From: Cognatiluteimonas weifangensis
GTDB taxonomy: Bacteria > Pseudomonadota > Gammaproteobacteria > Xanthomonadales > Xanthomonadaceae
NCBI RefSeq assembly: GCF_003416885.1
Contig: NZ_QVPD01000008.1
Coordinates: forward strand, 54,039 to 118,038
Direction: 5' to 3'
Length of the DNA: 64,000 nt
Shown here one piece after another: positions 1 to 11,923 of this stretch (position 1 is the stretch's first letter; each line of letters starts with the position of its first letter). The notes under the pieces were generated by a model. The model was not told the DNA's origin. It made no database searches and saw only the letters and a list, made by a program, of their open reading frames with translations. Both the position numbers and the translations under genes were made by a program.

Positions 1-397
1 CTAGGGGTTTGGGTCATCGGGATCACTTGGCAGCCCCTCCCGGGGCCGCGCGGTCTTGCGGGGGCGCGCACCGGAGGTGCGGCCGGGACACTCTGTGCAA
101 CGTCGGGTACGGCGATCTGGCGGGCGAAGCATGTTCCGGACGCCGCAGGCGGAGCGCGCCTCGCGTGCTGCGGGGCGGACGAACGGAGAGGTCGTCGGGT
201 GCGGGCTCAGGGAGCGGCGGAGCGGCCGCGGCGGTGGCGCGGGCAGCGTCCCGCCAGGACATCTGCAGCATTCGCCGCCGCTGCATCCGGCCTCGGCAAT
301 GGCGCACAGGTTACGGGCTGTGCCGGAGCCTGTCCAGCATCCGGGCTGAACGGCCGCGGCGGCTACAATCCCGGCAACGACAACGTGGATGCGGGCG
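1..397. other. Upstream region without a recognisable gene
   Basis: The open frames here on both strands are rich in Arg, Pro and Ala and show no family-like pattern, so I treat them as GC-driven shadows. The stretch probably holds the 3' flank of a gene outside the window and the promoter of the yciI-bolA pair. Confidence 0.5.
364..369 (+). promoter_or_regulatory. Candidate -10 box (TACAAT) for yciI-bolA
   Basis: TACAAT lies 28 nt upstream of the chosen yciI start. No convincing -35 hexamer is visible at 16-18 nt spacing, so this is only a candidate. Confidence 0.35.
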
Positions 398-697
398 ATG
401 TGGTACGCGATCGAGGGACACGACGGCGCCGACGTGCTGGCGCGACGGCAGGCCGCCCGCGCCGGGCATCTGGCGCGATTGCATGCGCTGCGCGATGCCG
501 GGCGCCTGTTGCTGGCCGGGCCATGCCCGGCGATCGATGCCGAGGATCCGGGTCCGGCGGGGTTTTCCGGCAGCATCGTGATCGCCGAGTTCGCGTCGCT
601 GGAGCAGGCGCGTGCCTGGGCCGAGGCCGATCCCTACGTGTCCGCCGGGGTCTACGTCCGGGTCGACGTGCGGCCGTTCAAGCCGGTGCTGCCGTGA
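398..697 (+). CDS. yciI: YciI family protein
   Basis: A 99-residue protein of the YciI family, small dimeric ferredoxin-fold proteins whose biochemical role is poorly defined. The sequence starts MWYAIEG, carries the family HLARL stretch and the glycine-rich [13 protein letters not shown] loop, and has the [12 protein letters not shown] segment with the conserved Asp-Pro-Tyr. Length matches E. coli YciI (98 residues). An in-frame ATG three codons upstream (389) is possible, but 398 aligns with the family start. The last codons overlap the bolA start, so the two genes are very probably one transcript, the same arrangement seen in relatives. Confidence 0.9.
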   Translation: MWYAIEGHDGADVLARRQAARAGHLARLHALRDAGRLLLAGPCPAIDAEDPGPAGFSGSIVIAEFASLEQARAWAEADPYVSAGVYVRVDVRPFKPVLP

Positions 698-981
698 GCG
701 TGCCGGCCGCCAACGCGCAGCGCATCGCGCGCATGCGGCAGCTGCTGACCCAGGCGTTCGCCCCGGCCGCGCTGGAGGTGAGCGACGACAGCCACCGGCA
801 TGTCGGCCACGCCGGCGCGCGCGACGGGCGCGGGCATTTCACCGTGCACATCGTCAGCGCCGCGTTCGCCGGGATGGCGCCGCTGGCCCGGCACCGCGCG
901 GTCTATGCGGCGCTGGGCGCGATGATGCAAAGCGACATCCACGCGCTGGTGATCCAGGCGCGGACGCCCGACCGGGGCTGA
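694..981 (+). CDS. bolA: BolA family protein
   Basis: A 95-residue BolA-like protein. BolA proteins bind monothiol glutaredoxins and Fe-S clusters and influence morphology and stress responses; that role is family knowledge. The sequence shows the HVGHAG box followed by [14 protein letters not shown] and the [10 protein letters not shown] segment with its conserved Arg-His, which form the BolA fold; the C-terminal H-A-L motif is present. The GTG start overlaps the yciI stop by four bases (GTGA), so translation is probably coupled. A downstream GTG two codons later cannot be excluded. Confidence 0.9.
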   Translation: MSVPAANAQRIARMRQLLTQAFAPAALEVSDDSHRHVGHAGARDGRGHFTVHIVSAAFAGMAPLARHRAVYAALGAMMQSDIHALVIQARTPDRG

Positions 982-1098
982 GCCGGACCGGCGGATGGCT
1001 GCTGCGATGCAGCATGCGGAGCCGCAAGACCCAATCCGCGAGCCGCGCAAAAACGCGGAAAACAAGCCACAACGGCCATCGGGATCCCGCCACGGTCC

Positions 1099-1113
1099 GG
1101 GAAACGGTTTACG
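1099..1113. promoter_or_regulatory. Possible LacI-type operator
   Basis: An odd-length palindrome, AAAC-G-GTTT (1102-1110), lies about 50 nt upstream of the LacI-family gene. Similar short AT-cored dyads are bound by LacI-family sugar regulators, so autoregulation is plausible. The arms are only four bases, so support is weak. Confidence 0.25.
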
Positions 1114-1160
1114 GACGTCCGCGGACCCGTTACTTTCGGCACCCTGCTCCGGCCTTGCCC

Positions 1161-2231
1161 TTGGCTCCGTTGAACGGTCCCGGTGTCACCATCAAGGATG
1201 TCGCGCGCCTCGCCAACGTGTCGGTGGCGACGGTGTCGCGCGCGCTCAACGGCCACGAGAACGTCGCCGCGGCGGTGCGCGAGCGGGTGCTGGCGATCGC
1301 CAGCTCGCTCGACTACTGCCCGCACCACGCCGCCCGCGTGCTCAGCAGCCGCCGCACCCGGACCGTGGGCGTGGTCCTGCCGGACCTGCCTTGCGAGTAC
1401 TACGCGCGGCTGATGTGCGGGATCGACCTGGCCGCCCGCGAACGCGGCCTGCAGTTGCTGGTCTCCGGCCACCACCAGTCGGAGCAGGCGCAGGGCGCCG
1501 CATTGCGGAGCATGCGCGGGCGGGTCGACGGCATCATCGTGATGTCGCCGCATGCCGGGGTCGACGTGCTGGCGGCGCACCTGCCGGAGGCGCTGCCGGT
1601 GCTGCTGCTGGACAGCGACGCGCAGTTGCCGAACGTCCGCAGCCTGCGGATCGACAACTACGGCGCCGCCCGCACGCTGCTGCGGCACCTGCTGGATCGC
1701 GGCTACCGGCGGATCGCCTTCATCGCCGGGCGCGAATCCCATTTCAACGCCGACGAGCGCCTGCGCGGCTACCGCGACGGGCTGGCCGAATGGCTGCCGC
1801 AGGCGCAGCCGTGGGTGCTCGCCGGCGATTTCGACGTCGCCTCCGGGCATCGGGCGGGCAAGGCGCTGCTCGCCGCGCCGCAGCTGCCGGACGCGGTTTT
1901 CGCCGCCAACGACACGATGGCGCTGGGCTGCATGCTCGCCTTCGGCGCGGCGGGAGTGCGGGTCCCGGGCGACATCGCGCTGGCGGGCTTCAACGACATC
2001 CCGCTGGCGCAGTACATGCATCCGGCCCTGACCACCATGCGGGTCGACATCGCCGGTTTCGGCGCGCGCGCCCTGCACCTGCTGCTGGAGGACGCCGACG
2101 CCGCAGCCGTGCCGCAGTGCCTGCCGGCCGAACTGGTGGTGCGCGAGTCGACCGTCGGCAACGGCCCGGGACGTCGGGACGATACCCTCACGGACACCAG
2201 TGCACTTGCAGGGTCGCTCCCGGGGTGGTGA
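1161..2231 (+). CDS. LacI family transcriptional regulator
   Basis: A regulator of about 356 residues. An N-terminal LacI helix-turn-helix (VTIKDVARLANVSVATVSRAL, residues about 9-29) and hinge helix (AARVLSSRRTRTVGVVLPD) precede a periplasmic-binding-protein-like effector domain ending with ALAGFNDIPLAQYMHPALTT, the usual LacI C-terminal signature. No ATG is suitably placed: ATG 1014 would add about 49 non-family residues, so I take TTG 1161, with TTG 1155 or 1170 as alternatives; none has a clear ribosome-binding site. The gene converges on pgl and overlaps its 3' end by 44 nt. Proximity to glk-pgl suggests control of glucose or Entner-Doudoroff genes, but the effector is not readable from sequence. 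Confidence 0.85.
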   Translation: MAPLNGPGVTIKDVARLANVSVATVSRALNGHENVAAAVRERVLAIASSLDYCPHHAARVLSSRRTRTVGVVLPDLPCEYYARLMCGIDLAARERGLQLLVSGHHQSEQAQGAALRSMRGRVDGIIVMSPHAGVDVLAAHLPEALPVLLLDSDAQLPNVRSLRIDNYGAARTLLRHLLDRGYRRIAFIAGRESHFNADERLRGYRDGLAEWLPQAQPWVLAGDFDVASGHRAGKALLAAPQLPDAVFAANDTMALGCMLAFGAAGVRVPGDIALAGFNDIPLAQYMHPALTTMRVDIAGFGARALHLLLEDADAAAVPQCLPAELVVRESTVGNGPGRRDDTLTDTSALAGSLPGW

Positions 2232-2910
2232 AGGCGATGCGCACCGGCAGCGGCCGCGGGTCGCTGCCGGCGAGGGCGCGCTCGAACACGCCGCGCTTGT
2301 GCTGCCCGCGCAGCAGCAATAGCCGGGTATGCGCCGGAGCCAGGCCCGTGGGCGTCAGGCTGATCCGACGCGGCCACGGGCCGGCGCCCGGGCAGCCGCC
2401 GGCATCCACGGCGACATAGGCGTTGTCGCTCGCCAGCGCGGCGTCCAGGCCGCGCATGTACGGAAACAGCGAGGCGACATGGCCGTCCTCGCCCATCCCC
2501 AGCAGGACGATCCCGGGCGCACGGCGCGCATGCAGGTTGGCGTCGGCGACGGCCGCCTCGATGCTGCGCCCGGGGCGGGTCAGGGTTTCGAAGCGCGCTG
2601 CCGCGGCGTGGCCGCGCAGCAGGTGCTCCCGCACCAGGTACGCGTTGCTGTCCATGTCGTCCGGGCGCAGCCAGCGCTCGTCGACCAGGGCGATGTCGAC
2701 CCGCTCCCAGTCCAGCGGCGCCTGCGCCAGGGCGCGGAACACCGGTGCGGGAGTGCGGCCGCCGGACACCAGCAGCCGCGCGCGCCCGGGGTCTTGCAGG
2801 TCGCGGCGCAGCGCGGCCGCGACCGCGACCGCGATCGCCCAGGCCCACTGGTCGTCGTTGCGGTAGGAGTGGAACTCCACCGGCCACGGGCGTTGCTGCG
2901 GCGCGCCCAT
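2188..2910 (-). CDS. pgl: 6-phosphogluconolactonase
   Basis: A 240-residue cytosolic enzyme that hydrolyses 6-phosphogluconolactone to 6-phosphogluconate, feeding the Entner-Doudoroff and pentose phosphate routes. It has the glucosamine-6-phosphate-isomerase-like fold with LLVSGGRTP (residues 46-54), VDERW (76-80) and the diagnostic GMGEDGHVASLFP (138-150). Its ATG overlaps the glk stop by one base (TGATG), so it is the second gene of a glk-pgl unit. Its last 44 nt overlap the end of the convergent LacI-family gene, an unusual tail-to-tail overlap. Confidence 0.93.
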   Translation of the reverse strand: MGAPQQRPWPVEFHSYRNDDQWAWAIAVAVAAALRRDLQDPGRARLLVSGGRTPAPVFRALAQAPLDWERVDIALVDERWLRPDDMDSNAYLVREHLLRGHAAAARFETLTRPGRSIEAAVADANLHARRAPGIVLLGMGEDGHVASLFPYMRGLDAALASDNAYVAVDAGGCPGAGPWPRRISLTPTGLAPAHTRLLLLRGQHKRGVFERALAGSDPRPLPVRIAFTTPGATLQVHWCP

Positions 2911-3899
2911 CAGCCGCTTCCCGCCGCTGCCTGGTCTGCGGCCAGCACCGCGGCGCCGAGCAGGCCCGGGTTCGGGTGCAGCACCGCCAGCGTCGGCACC
3001 CGGGCCATCGCCGGGGCGTAGCGGCCCTTGCTCTCGAAGCGCTGGCGGAAGCCCGAGCGCTGCAGCGCCGGCAGCAGCAGCGGCACCATGCCGCCGCTGA
3101 GGTAGACGCCGTCCCAGGCGCCGAGCGTGAGCACCAGGTCGCCGGCAATCGCGCCGAACACCGCGCAGAACACGTCGATCGCGCGCAGGCAGCGGCGATC
3201 GCCGGCGGCCGCGCGGGCGGTGATGTCCTCGGCTTGCAGCGGGCCCGGGTCGACCCCGGCGATCTCGCTCAGGGCGCGATGGATGTTGACCAGCCCGCCG
3301 CCGCTGACCAGGCGTTCGTTGGAGACCCGGCCGTAATAGGTCGACAGCCGCTCCAGGATCGCGATTTCCTCCGGCGTGCCGGGGGCGAAGCTGGCATGCC
3401 CGCCTTCGCTGGCCAGCGGGTAATGGCGGCCATCGCGCACGATCAGCGCGCCGATGCCCAGGCCGGTGCCGGGCCCCAGCACGGCGTACGTGCGCGCGCC
3501 GCCGCCGGATGCGGCCGGCTCGGGCGCGCCGATCGCGAGCACGTCGCCTGCGCCGAGCGAGCGCAGCGCCATCGACTGCGCCACGAAGTCGTTGACCAGG
3601 GTGACCGTCTCCAGTTCCAGGGCCTGGCGCACCCGCGTGCGCGACACCACCCAGGGATGGTTGGTCATGCGCGCGATGTCGCCGTCCACGCGCCCGGCGA
3701 CCGCGAACACGCCGCTGCCGGCTTGGGTCCGGGTCGCGTTGAGATAGTGCTGCGCGGCCTCGGCCAGCGATACGAACGCCTCGACCGCGTAACTGCGGAT
3801 GCTGTCGCCCAGCAGCGGCATGGGTGCGGCGGGATCGGCCAGCGCGAAGCGGGCATTGGTGCCGCCGATATCGGCGAGCAGGACGCGGTTGCCGCTCAT
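2910..3899 (-). CDS. glk: Glucokinase
   Basis: A 329-residue glucokinase of the bacterial Glk family, which phosphorylates glucose with ATP in the cytosol. The phosphate-binding motif LLADIGGTNARF is at residues 7-18; LVNDFVAQ supplies the catalytic Asp; GPGTGLG and SEGGHASFAP are the nucleotide and sugar loops. I chose the ATG at 3899 because it gives the family N-terminus (MSGNRVLLADIGG) and has GGAG seven bases upstream; the frame stays open far upstream only because of base composition. It is first in the glk-pgl unit. Confidence 0.93.
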   Translation of the reverse strand: MSGNRVLLADIGGTNARFALADPAAPMPLLGDSIRSYAVEAFVSLAEAAQHYLNATRTQAGSGVFAVAGRVDGDIARMTNHPWVVSRTRVRQALELETVTLVNDFVAQSMALRSLGAGDVLAIGAPEPAASGGGARTYAVLGPGTGLGIGALIVRDGRHYPLASEGGHASFAPGTPEEIAILERLSTYYGRVSNERLVSGGGLVNIHRALSEIAGVDPGPLQAEDITARAAAGDRRCLRAIDVFCAVFGAIAGDLVLTLGAWDGVYLSGGMVPLLLPALQRSGFRQRFESKGRYAPAMARVPTLAVLHPNPGLLGAAVLAADQAAAGSG

Positions 3900-4424
3900 G
3901 CGCGACTCCGGCGGCGTCGCGGCGCGTCCGGGACGGCGTTCGCTGGTGGGGACAGGCGCTGCACAGGTCCTCGCTCCCGGGTCGGCCGACGCGATTCGTC
4001 CAGGCAGCGTCCGTGCGTGGCGATCGCGATCCAGCGGGCGCCGTCCCTGGGCGGGCGCTGGGTCAGGCGCTGCAGGCGGGCCTGCATCGGCCCGCGACCA
4101 TACCAGTTTCCCGGGCAGCGCCGCGTCGGCGCGGGAGAAACGTCCGGCCCGACGCGGCGGCGACGACGCGGCGGCGACGGCGTGGTGGCGATGTGGCCGT
4201 ACGCGCGGGCGCTGCGCTTGCGGCCGCAGGCCTGGCGCGCGGCCCGCCCCGGCGCGGACGCTGCCGGGGCAGCCCGCTATACTCGCGAAGGGGGCCGCCG
4301 CCGGCGCCGCCATGCCGCAAGCCGGATTCGAAACGGATCAATGGCTTGCCGGTCACAACTCATCCATCTTCACTGACTGCGACGCGGGCCCGGAGCCCCG
4401 TTGCCGGGGCCCGACGACCGCCGC
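3900..4424. other. Intergenic region between glk and smc
   Basis: Divergent promoter region of 525 bp. No gene is supported on either strand. A -10-like TATACT is at 4278-4283 (+), which would give smc a leader of about 135 nt; near the smc start the leader can form a small hairpin (CCCCG-TTGC-CGGGG, about 4396-4409). Confidence 0.5.
4278..4283 (+). promoter_or_regulatory. Candidate -10 box (TATACT) for smc
   Basis: TATACT in an otherwise very GC-rich intergenic stretch, upstream of smc. No good -35 hexamer is visible at the expected spacing. Confidence 0.4.
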
Positions 4425-7400
4425 ATGCGCCTGTCCACGATCAAGCTGTCCGGTTTCAAGTCCTTCGTCGATCCGACCACGCTGCACTTGCCGACCAACA
4501 TGACCGGCATCGTCGGTCCCAACGGCTGCGGCAAGTCCAACATCATCGACGCGATCCGCTGGGTGATGGGCGAGAGCGCGGCCAGTCGCCTGCGCGGCGA
4601 TTCGCTCACCGACGTGATCTTTTCCGGCTCGTCGGCGCGCAAGCCGGTGTCGCAGGCGACGGTCGAGCTGATCTTCGACAACTCCGACCACACCATCACC
4701 GGCGAGTACGGCGCCTTCGACGAGATCTCGGTCAAGCGCAGCGTCGGCCGCGACGGCCAGTCCAGCTATTCCCTCAACGGCGGCAAATGCCGCCGCCGCG
4801 ACATCACCGACCTGTTCCTGGGCACCGGCCTGGGCCCGCGCAGCTACTCGATCATCGAGCAGGGCATGATCAGCCAGATCATCGAGGCCCGGCCCGAGGA
4901 TCTGCGCGTGTACCTGGAGGAAGCCGCCGGCATCTCCAAGTACAAGGAGCGCCGGCGCGAGACCGAGAGCCGGATCCGGCACACCCGCGAGAACCTCGAC
5001 CGCCTCACCGACCTGCGCGAGGAAGTCGGCAAGCAGCTCGAGCACCTCAAGCGCCAGGCGCGCCAGGCCGAGCAGTACCAGACGATCCAGGCCGAGCGCC
5101 GGGTCAAGGACGCGCAGTGGAAGGCGCTGGAGTTCCGCGGCCTCGACGCGCAGTTGCAGACCTTGCGCGAGGCGATGGCACAGGACGAGACCCGGCTGCA
5201 GCAACTGGTCGCCGAGCAGCGCGAGGCCGAACGCAGGATCGAGGAGGACCGCGGCCGCCGCGAGCAGGCCAGCGAAGCGCTGAACCGGGCGCAGGCCGAG
5301 GTCTACCAGGTTGGCGGCACGCTGGCGCGGATCGAGCAGCAGATCGCGCACCAGCGCGAGCTGGCGCAGCGGCTGCAGCGCGCGCGCGAGGAGGCGCAGG
5401 CGCAGCTGGCCGAGATCGGCACCCACATCAGCGGCGACGAGGCGCGGCTGGCCGCATTGCGCGAGGCGGTCGCCCAGGCCGAACCGGAACTGGCCCGACT
5501 GCAGGCGCACGACCAGGCCGCCCAGGACGCGTTGCGCGAGGCCGAGATGCGGCTGGCGGACTGGCAGCAACGCTGGGACGCACACACCCGGGCGCAGGCC
5601 GAAGCTGCGCGCGCCGGCGACGTCGAGCGCACCCGGGTCGATTATCTCGACCGCCAGGCGCTGGACGCCGAGCGCCGCCGCGAGCAGCTCGCCGGCGAAC
5701 GCAGCGGCCTGGACCTGGCCGCCCTGGCCGAGGCCTTCGCCGCCATCCAGACGCAGCACGACGCGCAGAAGGCCGCGCTCGACGGCCTGGCCGCCGAGGT
5801 CGAGAGCCGCAAGCTCGCGCTGACGGCCTTGCAGGATCAGCAGCGCAGCGCGCAGTCGGAACTGGCCGAAGTGCGCAAACAGGCGCAGGAGAAACGTGGC
5901 CGCCTGGCCTCGCTGGAAACCCTGCAGCATGCCGCGCTCGGGCAGGAACAGGGCGCCGCGGTGGCATGGCTGCGCCAGCGTGGGCTGGATTCGGCCGCGC
6001 GCGTGGGCGAGACGCTGGTGGTCGAGCCGGGCTGGGAGAACGCGGTCGAGGCCGCGCTCGGACAGCTGATCGAAGGCGTGCTGGTGGAGGCGCCGGAAAC
6101 GCTGGTCGACGCGCTGGGCGAACTCGGCGAAGGTCGGCTGACGCTGGTCGCGCCGCAGACCGCGGACATCGCGGCCGCTCCGACCTCGCTGGCGGCCAAG
6201 GTGCGGGGACCGGCCGCCATCCTCCGCATCCTGGCCCGACTGCACGCCGCCGAAACCCTCGCCGACGCGCGCGCGCTGCTGTCGCGGCTGGGGGAAGGCG
6301 AGTCGGTCATCACCCGCCACGGCGAGCGTCTCGGCGCGGGCTGGGTGCGGGTGCTGCGCTCCGGCGCCGCCAAGCAGGGCGCGCTGCTGCGCGAACGCGA
6401 GATCCAGGCGCTGCGCGGCGAGATCAAGGACCTGCAGCAGCGCGAGACCGAACTCGAGCGCGGCCTGGCCGCCTGGCGCGACCGCGCGCTGGTCGCCGAA
6501 CAGCAGCGCGAGGACGCGCAACGTGCGCTGTACCTCGCCCACCGCGGCGTCTCGGAACTCGCCGGCCAGCTGCAGAGCCAGCAGGGCCGGCTGGATTCGG
6601 CGCGCGGCCGGATCGAGAAGATCGACGCCGATACCGCGCAACTGCTGGAAACCCTGGACGCCAGCCGCGGCCAGGCGCGCGAAGCGCGCGCCCGGCTGGA
6701 ACAGGCGGTGGCCAGCATGGCCGAGCTGGAAACCGCGCGGCGCACGCTGGATACCGAACGTGCCAGCCTGCATGCGGCCCGCGATGCCGCCCGTACCGCC
6801 GCGCGCGAGGCGGCCGCCGCTACCCACGCGCTGGCGTTGACGGTACAGACCCAGCGCGCGCAACTGGCGGCCCTGACGCAGGCGCTGGAGCGCATGGGTG
6901 GCCAGCGCGGCCAGCTCGACGCCCGCCTGGGCGAGCTCGCCGCGCAGCTGGCCGACGGCGATTCGCCGGTGATGGCGCTGGAAGCCGAACGCCAGGCGGC
7001 GCTGGAAGAACGCGTCCGCGCCGAGAAGGCGCTGGCCGCCGCGCGCGCGGCGCTGGAAGGTGTCGACGACGCGCTGCGCGGGTACGAACAGACCCGGCAT
7101 CAGCGCGACGAGCAGGCGCTGGCGCAGCGCGAGAAGATCGGCCAGCGCAAGCTCGACCAGCAGGCGCTGGCGATCAAGGCCGGGCAGCTGTCGGGCGCCG
7201 TGGTCGAGGCCGGCTTCGTCCTTGCCGAGGTGCTCGACACGCTGCCGGAAGGCGCCGACGTCGCCGCCTGGGAAAAAGCCGTCGCCGACTTCGACGCCAG
7301 GCTGCGACGGCTGGAGCCGGTCAACCTGGCCGCGATCGCCGAGCACGCCGAGGCCGCGCAGCGCAAGGAATACCTCGACGCGCAGGACGCCGACCTGACC

Positions 7401-7928
7401 GCCGCGCTGGAAACGCTGGAGGACGCGATCCGCAAGATCGACCGCGAGACCCGCGGCCGCTTCAAGGACACCTTCGACCGCGTCAACGCCGGCGTGCAGG
7501 AGCTGTACCCGCGCCTGTTCGGCGGCGGCCACGCCTACCTGGAACTCACCGGCGAGGACCTGCTGGATACCGGCGTCGCGATCATGGCGCGGCCGCCCGG
7601 CAAGCGCGTGTCCAACATCTCGCTGCTGTCCGGCGGCGAAAAGGCGATGACCGCGGTGGCGCTGGTGTTCGCGATCTTCCGCCTGAACCCGGCGCCGTTC
7701 TGCCTGCTGGACGAGGTCGACGCGCCGCTGGACGAAGCCAACGTCGGCCGCTTCACCGCGATGGTCGCCGAGATGAGCGAGCAGGTGCAGTTCCTGTTCG
7801 TCACCCACAACAAGTCGACGATGGAAGCCGCGCAGCAGCTGTCCGGCGTTACCATGCGCGAGCCCGGCGTCAGCCGCCTGGTCTCGGTCGACCTCGCCGA
7901 GGCCGCACGCCTGGCCGGCGCCGCCTGA
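4425..7928 (+). CDS. smc: Chromosome partition protein Smc
   Basis: A 1167-residue SMC ATPase that, with ScpA and ScpB, compacts and organises the nucleoid. Walker A GPNGCGKS is at residues 31-38, followed by a long Gln/Glu/Arg/Ala-rich coiled coil, a hinge domain near residues 510-640 (AVAWLRQRGLDSAARVG onward), a second coiled coil, and the C-terminal head with signature LLSGGEKAMTAVAL (about 1066) and Walker B CLLDEVDAPLDEAN (about 1091). I chose the ATG at 4425 because it gives the family start MRLSTIKLSGFKSF; an in-frame TTG at 4401 would add eight residues. It is followed 27 nt later by zipA, the conserved order in this family. Confidence 0.96.
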   Translation: MRLSTIKLSGFKSFVDPTTLHLPTNMTGIVGPNGCGKSNIIDAIRWVMGESAASRLRGDSLTDVIFSGSSARKPVSQATVELIFDNSDHTITGEYGAFDEISVKRSVGRDGQSSYSLNGGKCRRRDITDLFLGTGLGPRSYSIIEQGMISQIIEARPEDLRVYLEEAAGISKYKERRRETESRIRHTRENLDRLTDLREEVGKQLEHLKRQARQAEQYQTIQAERRVKDAQWKALEFRGLDAQLQTLREAMAQDETRLQQLVAEQREAERRIEEDRGRREQASEALNRAQAEVYQVGGTLARIEQQIAHQRELAQRLQRAREEAQAQLAEIGTHISGDEARLAALREAVAQAEPELARLQAHDQAAQDALREAEMRLADWQQRWDAHTRAQAEAARAGDVERTRVDYLDRQALDAERRREQLAGERSGLDLAALAEAFAAIQTQHDAQKAALDGLAAEVESRKLALTALQDQQRSAQSELAEVRKQAQEKRGRLASLETLQHAALGQEQGAAVAWLRQRGLDSAARVGETLVVEPGWENAVEAALGQLIEGVLVEAPETLVDALGELGEGRLTLVAPQTADIAAAPTSLAAKVRGPAAILRILARLHAAETLADARALLSRLGEGESVITRHGERLGAGWVRVLRSGAAKQGALLREREIQALRGEIKDLQQRETELERGLAAWRDRALVAEQQREDAQRALYLAHRGVSELAGQLQSQQGRLDSARGRIEKIDADTAQLLETLDASRGQAREARARLEQAVASMAELETARRTLDTERASLHAARDAARTAAREAAAATHALALTVQTQRAQLAALTQALERMGGQRGQLDARLGELAAQLADGDSPVMALEAERQAALEERVRAEKALAAARAALEGVDDALRGYEQTRHQRDEQALAQREKIGQRKLDQQALAIKAGQLSGAVVEAGFVLAEVLDTLPEGADVAAWEKAVADFDARLRRLEPVNLAAIAEHAEAAQRKEYLDAQDADLTAALETLEDAIRKIDRETRGRFKDTFDRVNAGVQELYPRLFGGGHAYLELTGEDLLDTGVAIMARPPGKRVSNISLLSGGEKAMTAVALVFAIFRLNPAPFCLLDEVDAPLDEANVGRFTAMVAEMSEQVQFLFVTHNKSTMEAAQQLSGVTMREPGVSRLVSVDLAEAARLAGAA

Positions 7929-7955
7929 CGGACCGGACGCAGAGGAGACGTAACG

Positions 7956-8681
7956 ATGACCGACGTGTGGATGCTGCGTACCGGGATCCTGATCGCCGGC
8001 CTGTTGCTGATCGCCGCGATCTACTTCTTCGGCCGCCCGCGCAAGGCGGGGCAGGGACGCCGCGTGGAGGGCGGCCGCGGCGACGAGGGGCGGCGGGTCG
8101 AGCCGACCCTGGGCGAACAGCTGGAACGCGGCCTCGCCGGCGATGCGGCGCAAGGCGAGGCGGTGCAGGCGGAAATGGAACTGGCGGACGCGGCGCCGGG
8201 CAGCGACCTGGGGCGCCGCACCAGCGAGGAATTCGACAAGATCGTCACCCTGTACATCGCCGCGCGCGCGGGCCAGGTGCTGCGTGGTCCCGACATCGTG
8301 GTGGCCGCGGAGAAGACCGGCCTGACCTACGGCCACATGAACGTGTTCCACCGCCTGGTCGACGGCCGTCCCGAACGCGGGCCGATCTTCAGCGTCGCCA
8401 ACATCATGAAGCCGGGCAGTTTCGACATGGCCACGATCCAGGCGCTGGAGACGCCGGCGATCGCCTTCTTCCTGACCCTGCCGGCGCCGGTGCCGGCGCT
8501 GGACGCCTGGGAGATGATGCTGCCCACCGCCGAGCGCATGACCGAGTTGCTGGACGGCGTGCTGCTGGACGAGCAGCGCAACGCGATCGGCCGCCAGCGC
8601 ATCCAGTACCTGCGCGACGAGCTGCGCGCCTACGACCGCCAGCACGAGGCGCCGCCGCTCACCCGCCCGCCGCGCTGGTAG
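7956..8681 (+). CDS. zipA: Cell division protein ZipA
   Basis: A 241-residue inner-membrane protein that tethers FtsZ to the membrane at the division septum. A short periplasmic N-terminus is followed by one membrane segment (residues about 8-26, RTGILIAGLLLIAAIYFFG), a basic and charged linker, and the C-terminal FtsZ-binding domain (about residues 90-235: FDKIVTLYIAARAGQVLRG, YGHMNVFHR, IFSVANIMKPGSFD). GAGGAG-like purines sit just before the ATG. It lies between smc and ligA, a recurrent order in gammaproteobacteria, which supports the assignment. Confidence 0.95.
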   Translation: MTDVWMLRTGILIAGLLLIAAIYFFGRPRKAGQGRRVEGGRGDEGRRVEPTLGEQLERGLAGDAAQGEAVQAEMELADAAPGSDLGRRTSEEFDKIVTLYIAARAGQVLRGPDIVVAAEKTGLTYGHMNVFHRLVDGRPERGPIFSVANIMKPGSFDMATIQALETPAIAFFLTLPAPVPALDAWEMMLPTAERMTELLDGVLLDEQRNAIGRQRIQYLRDELRAYDRQHEAPPLTRPPRW

Positions 8682-8697
8682 CCCGCGCCTCGGCTTC

Positions 8698-11915
<3,218 letters not shown>

Positions 11916-11923
11916 GCGCTCGC

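Noticed and set aside
1..576. 191-codon minus-strand frame at the window start
   Set aside because: Low-complexity Arg/Pro/Ala content, overlaps yciI, and no recognisable domain.
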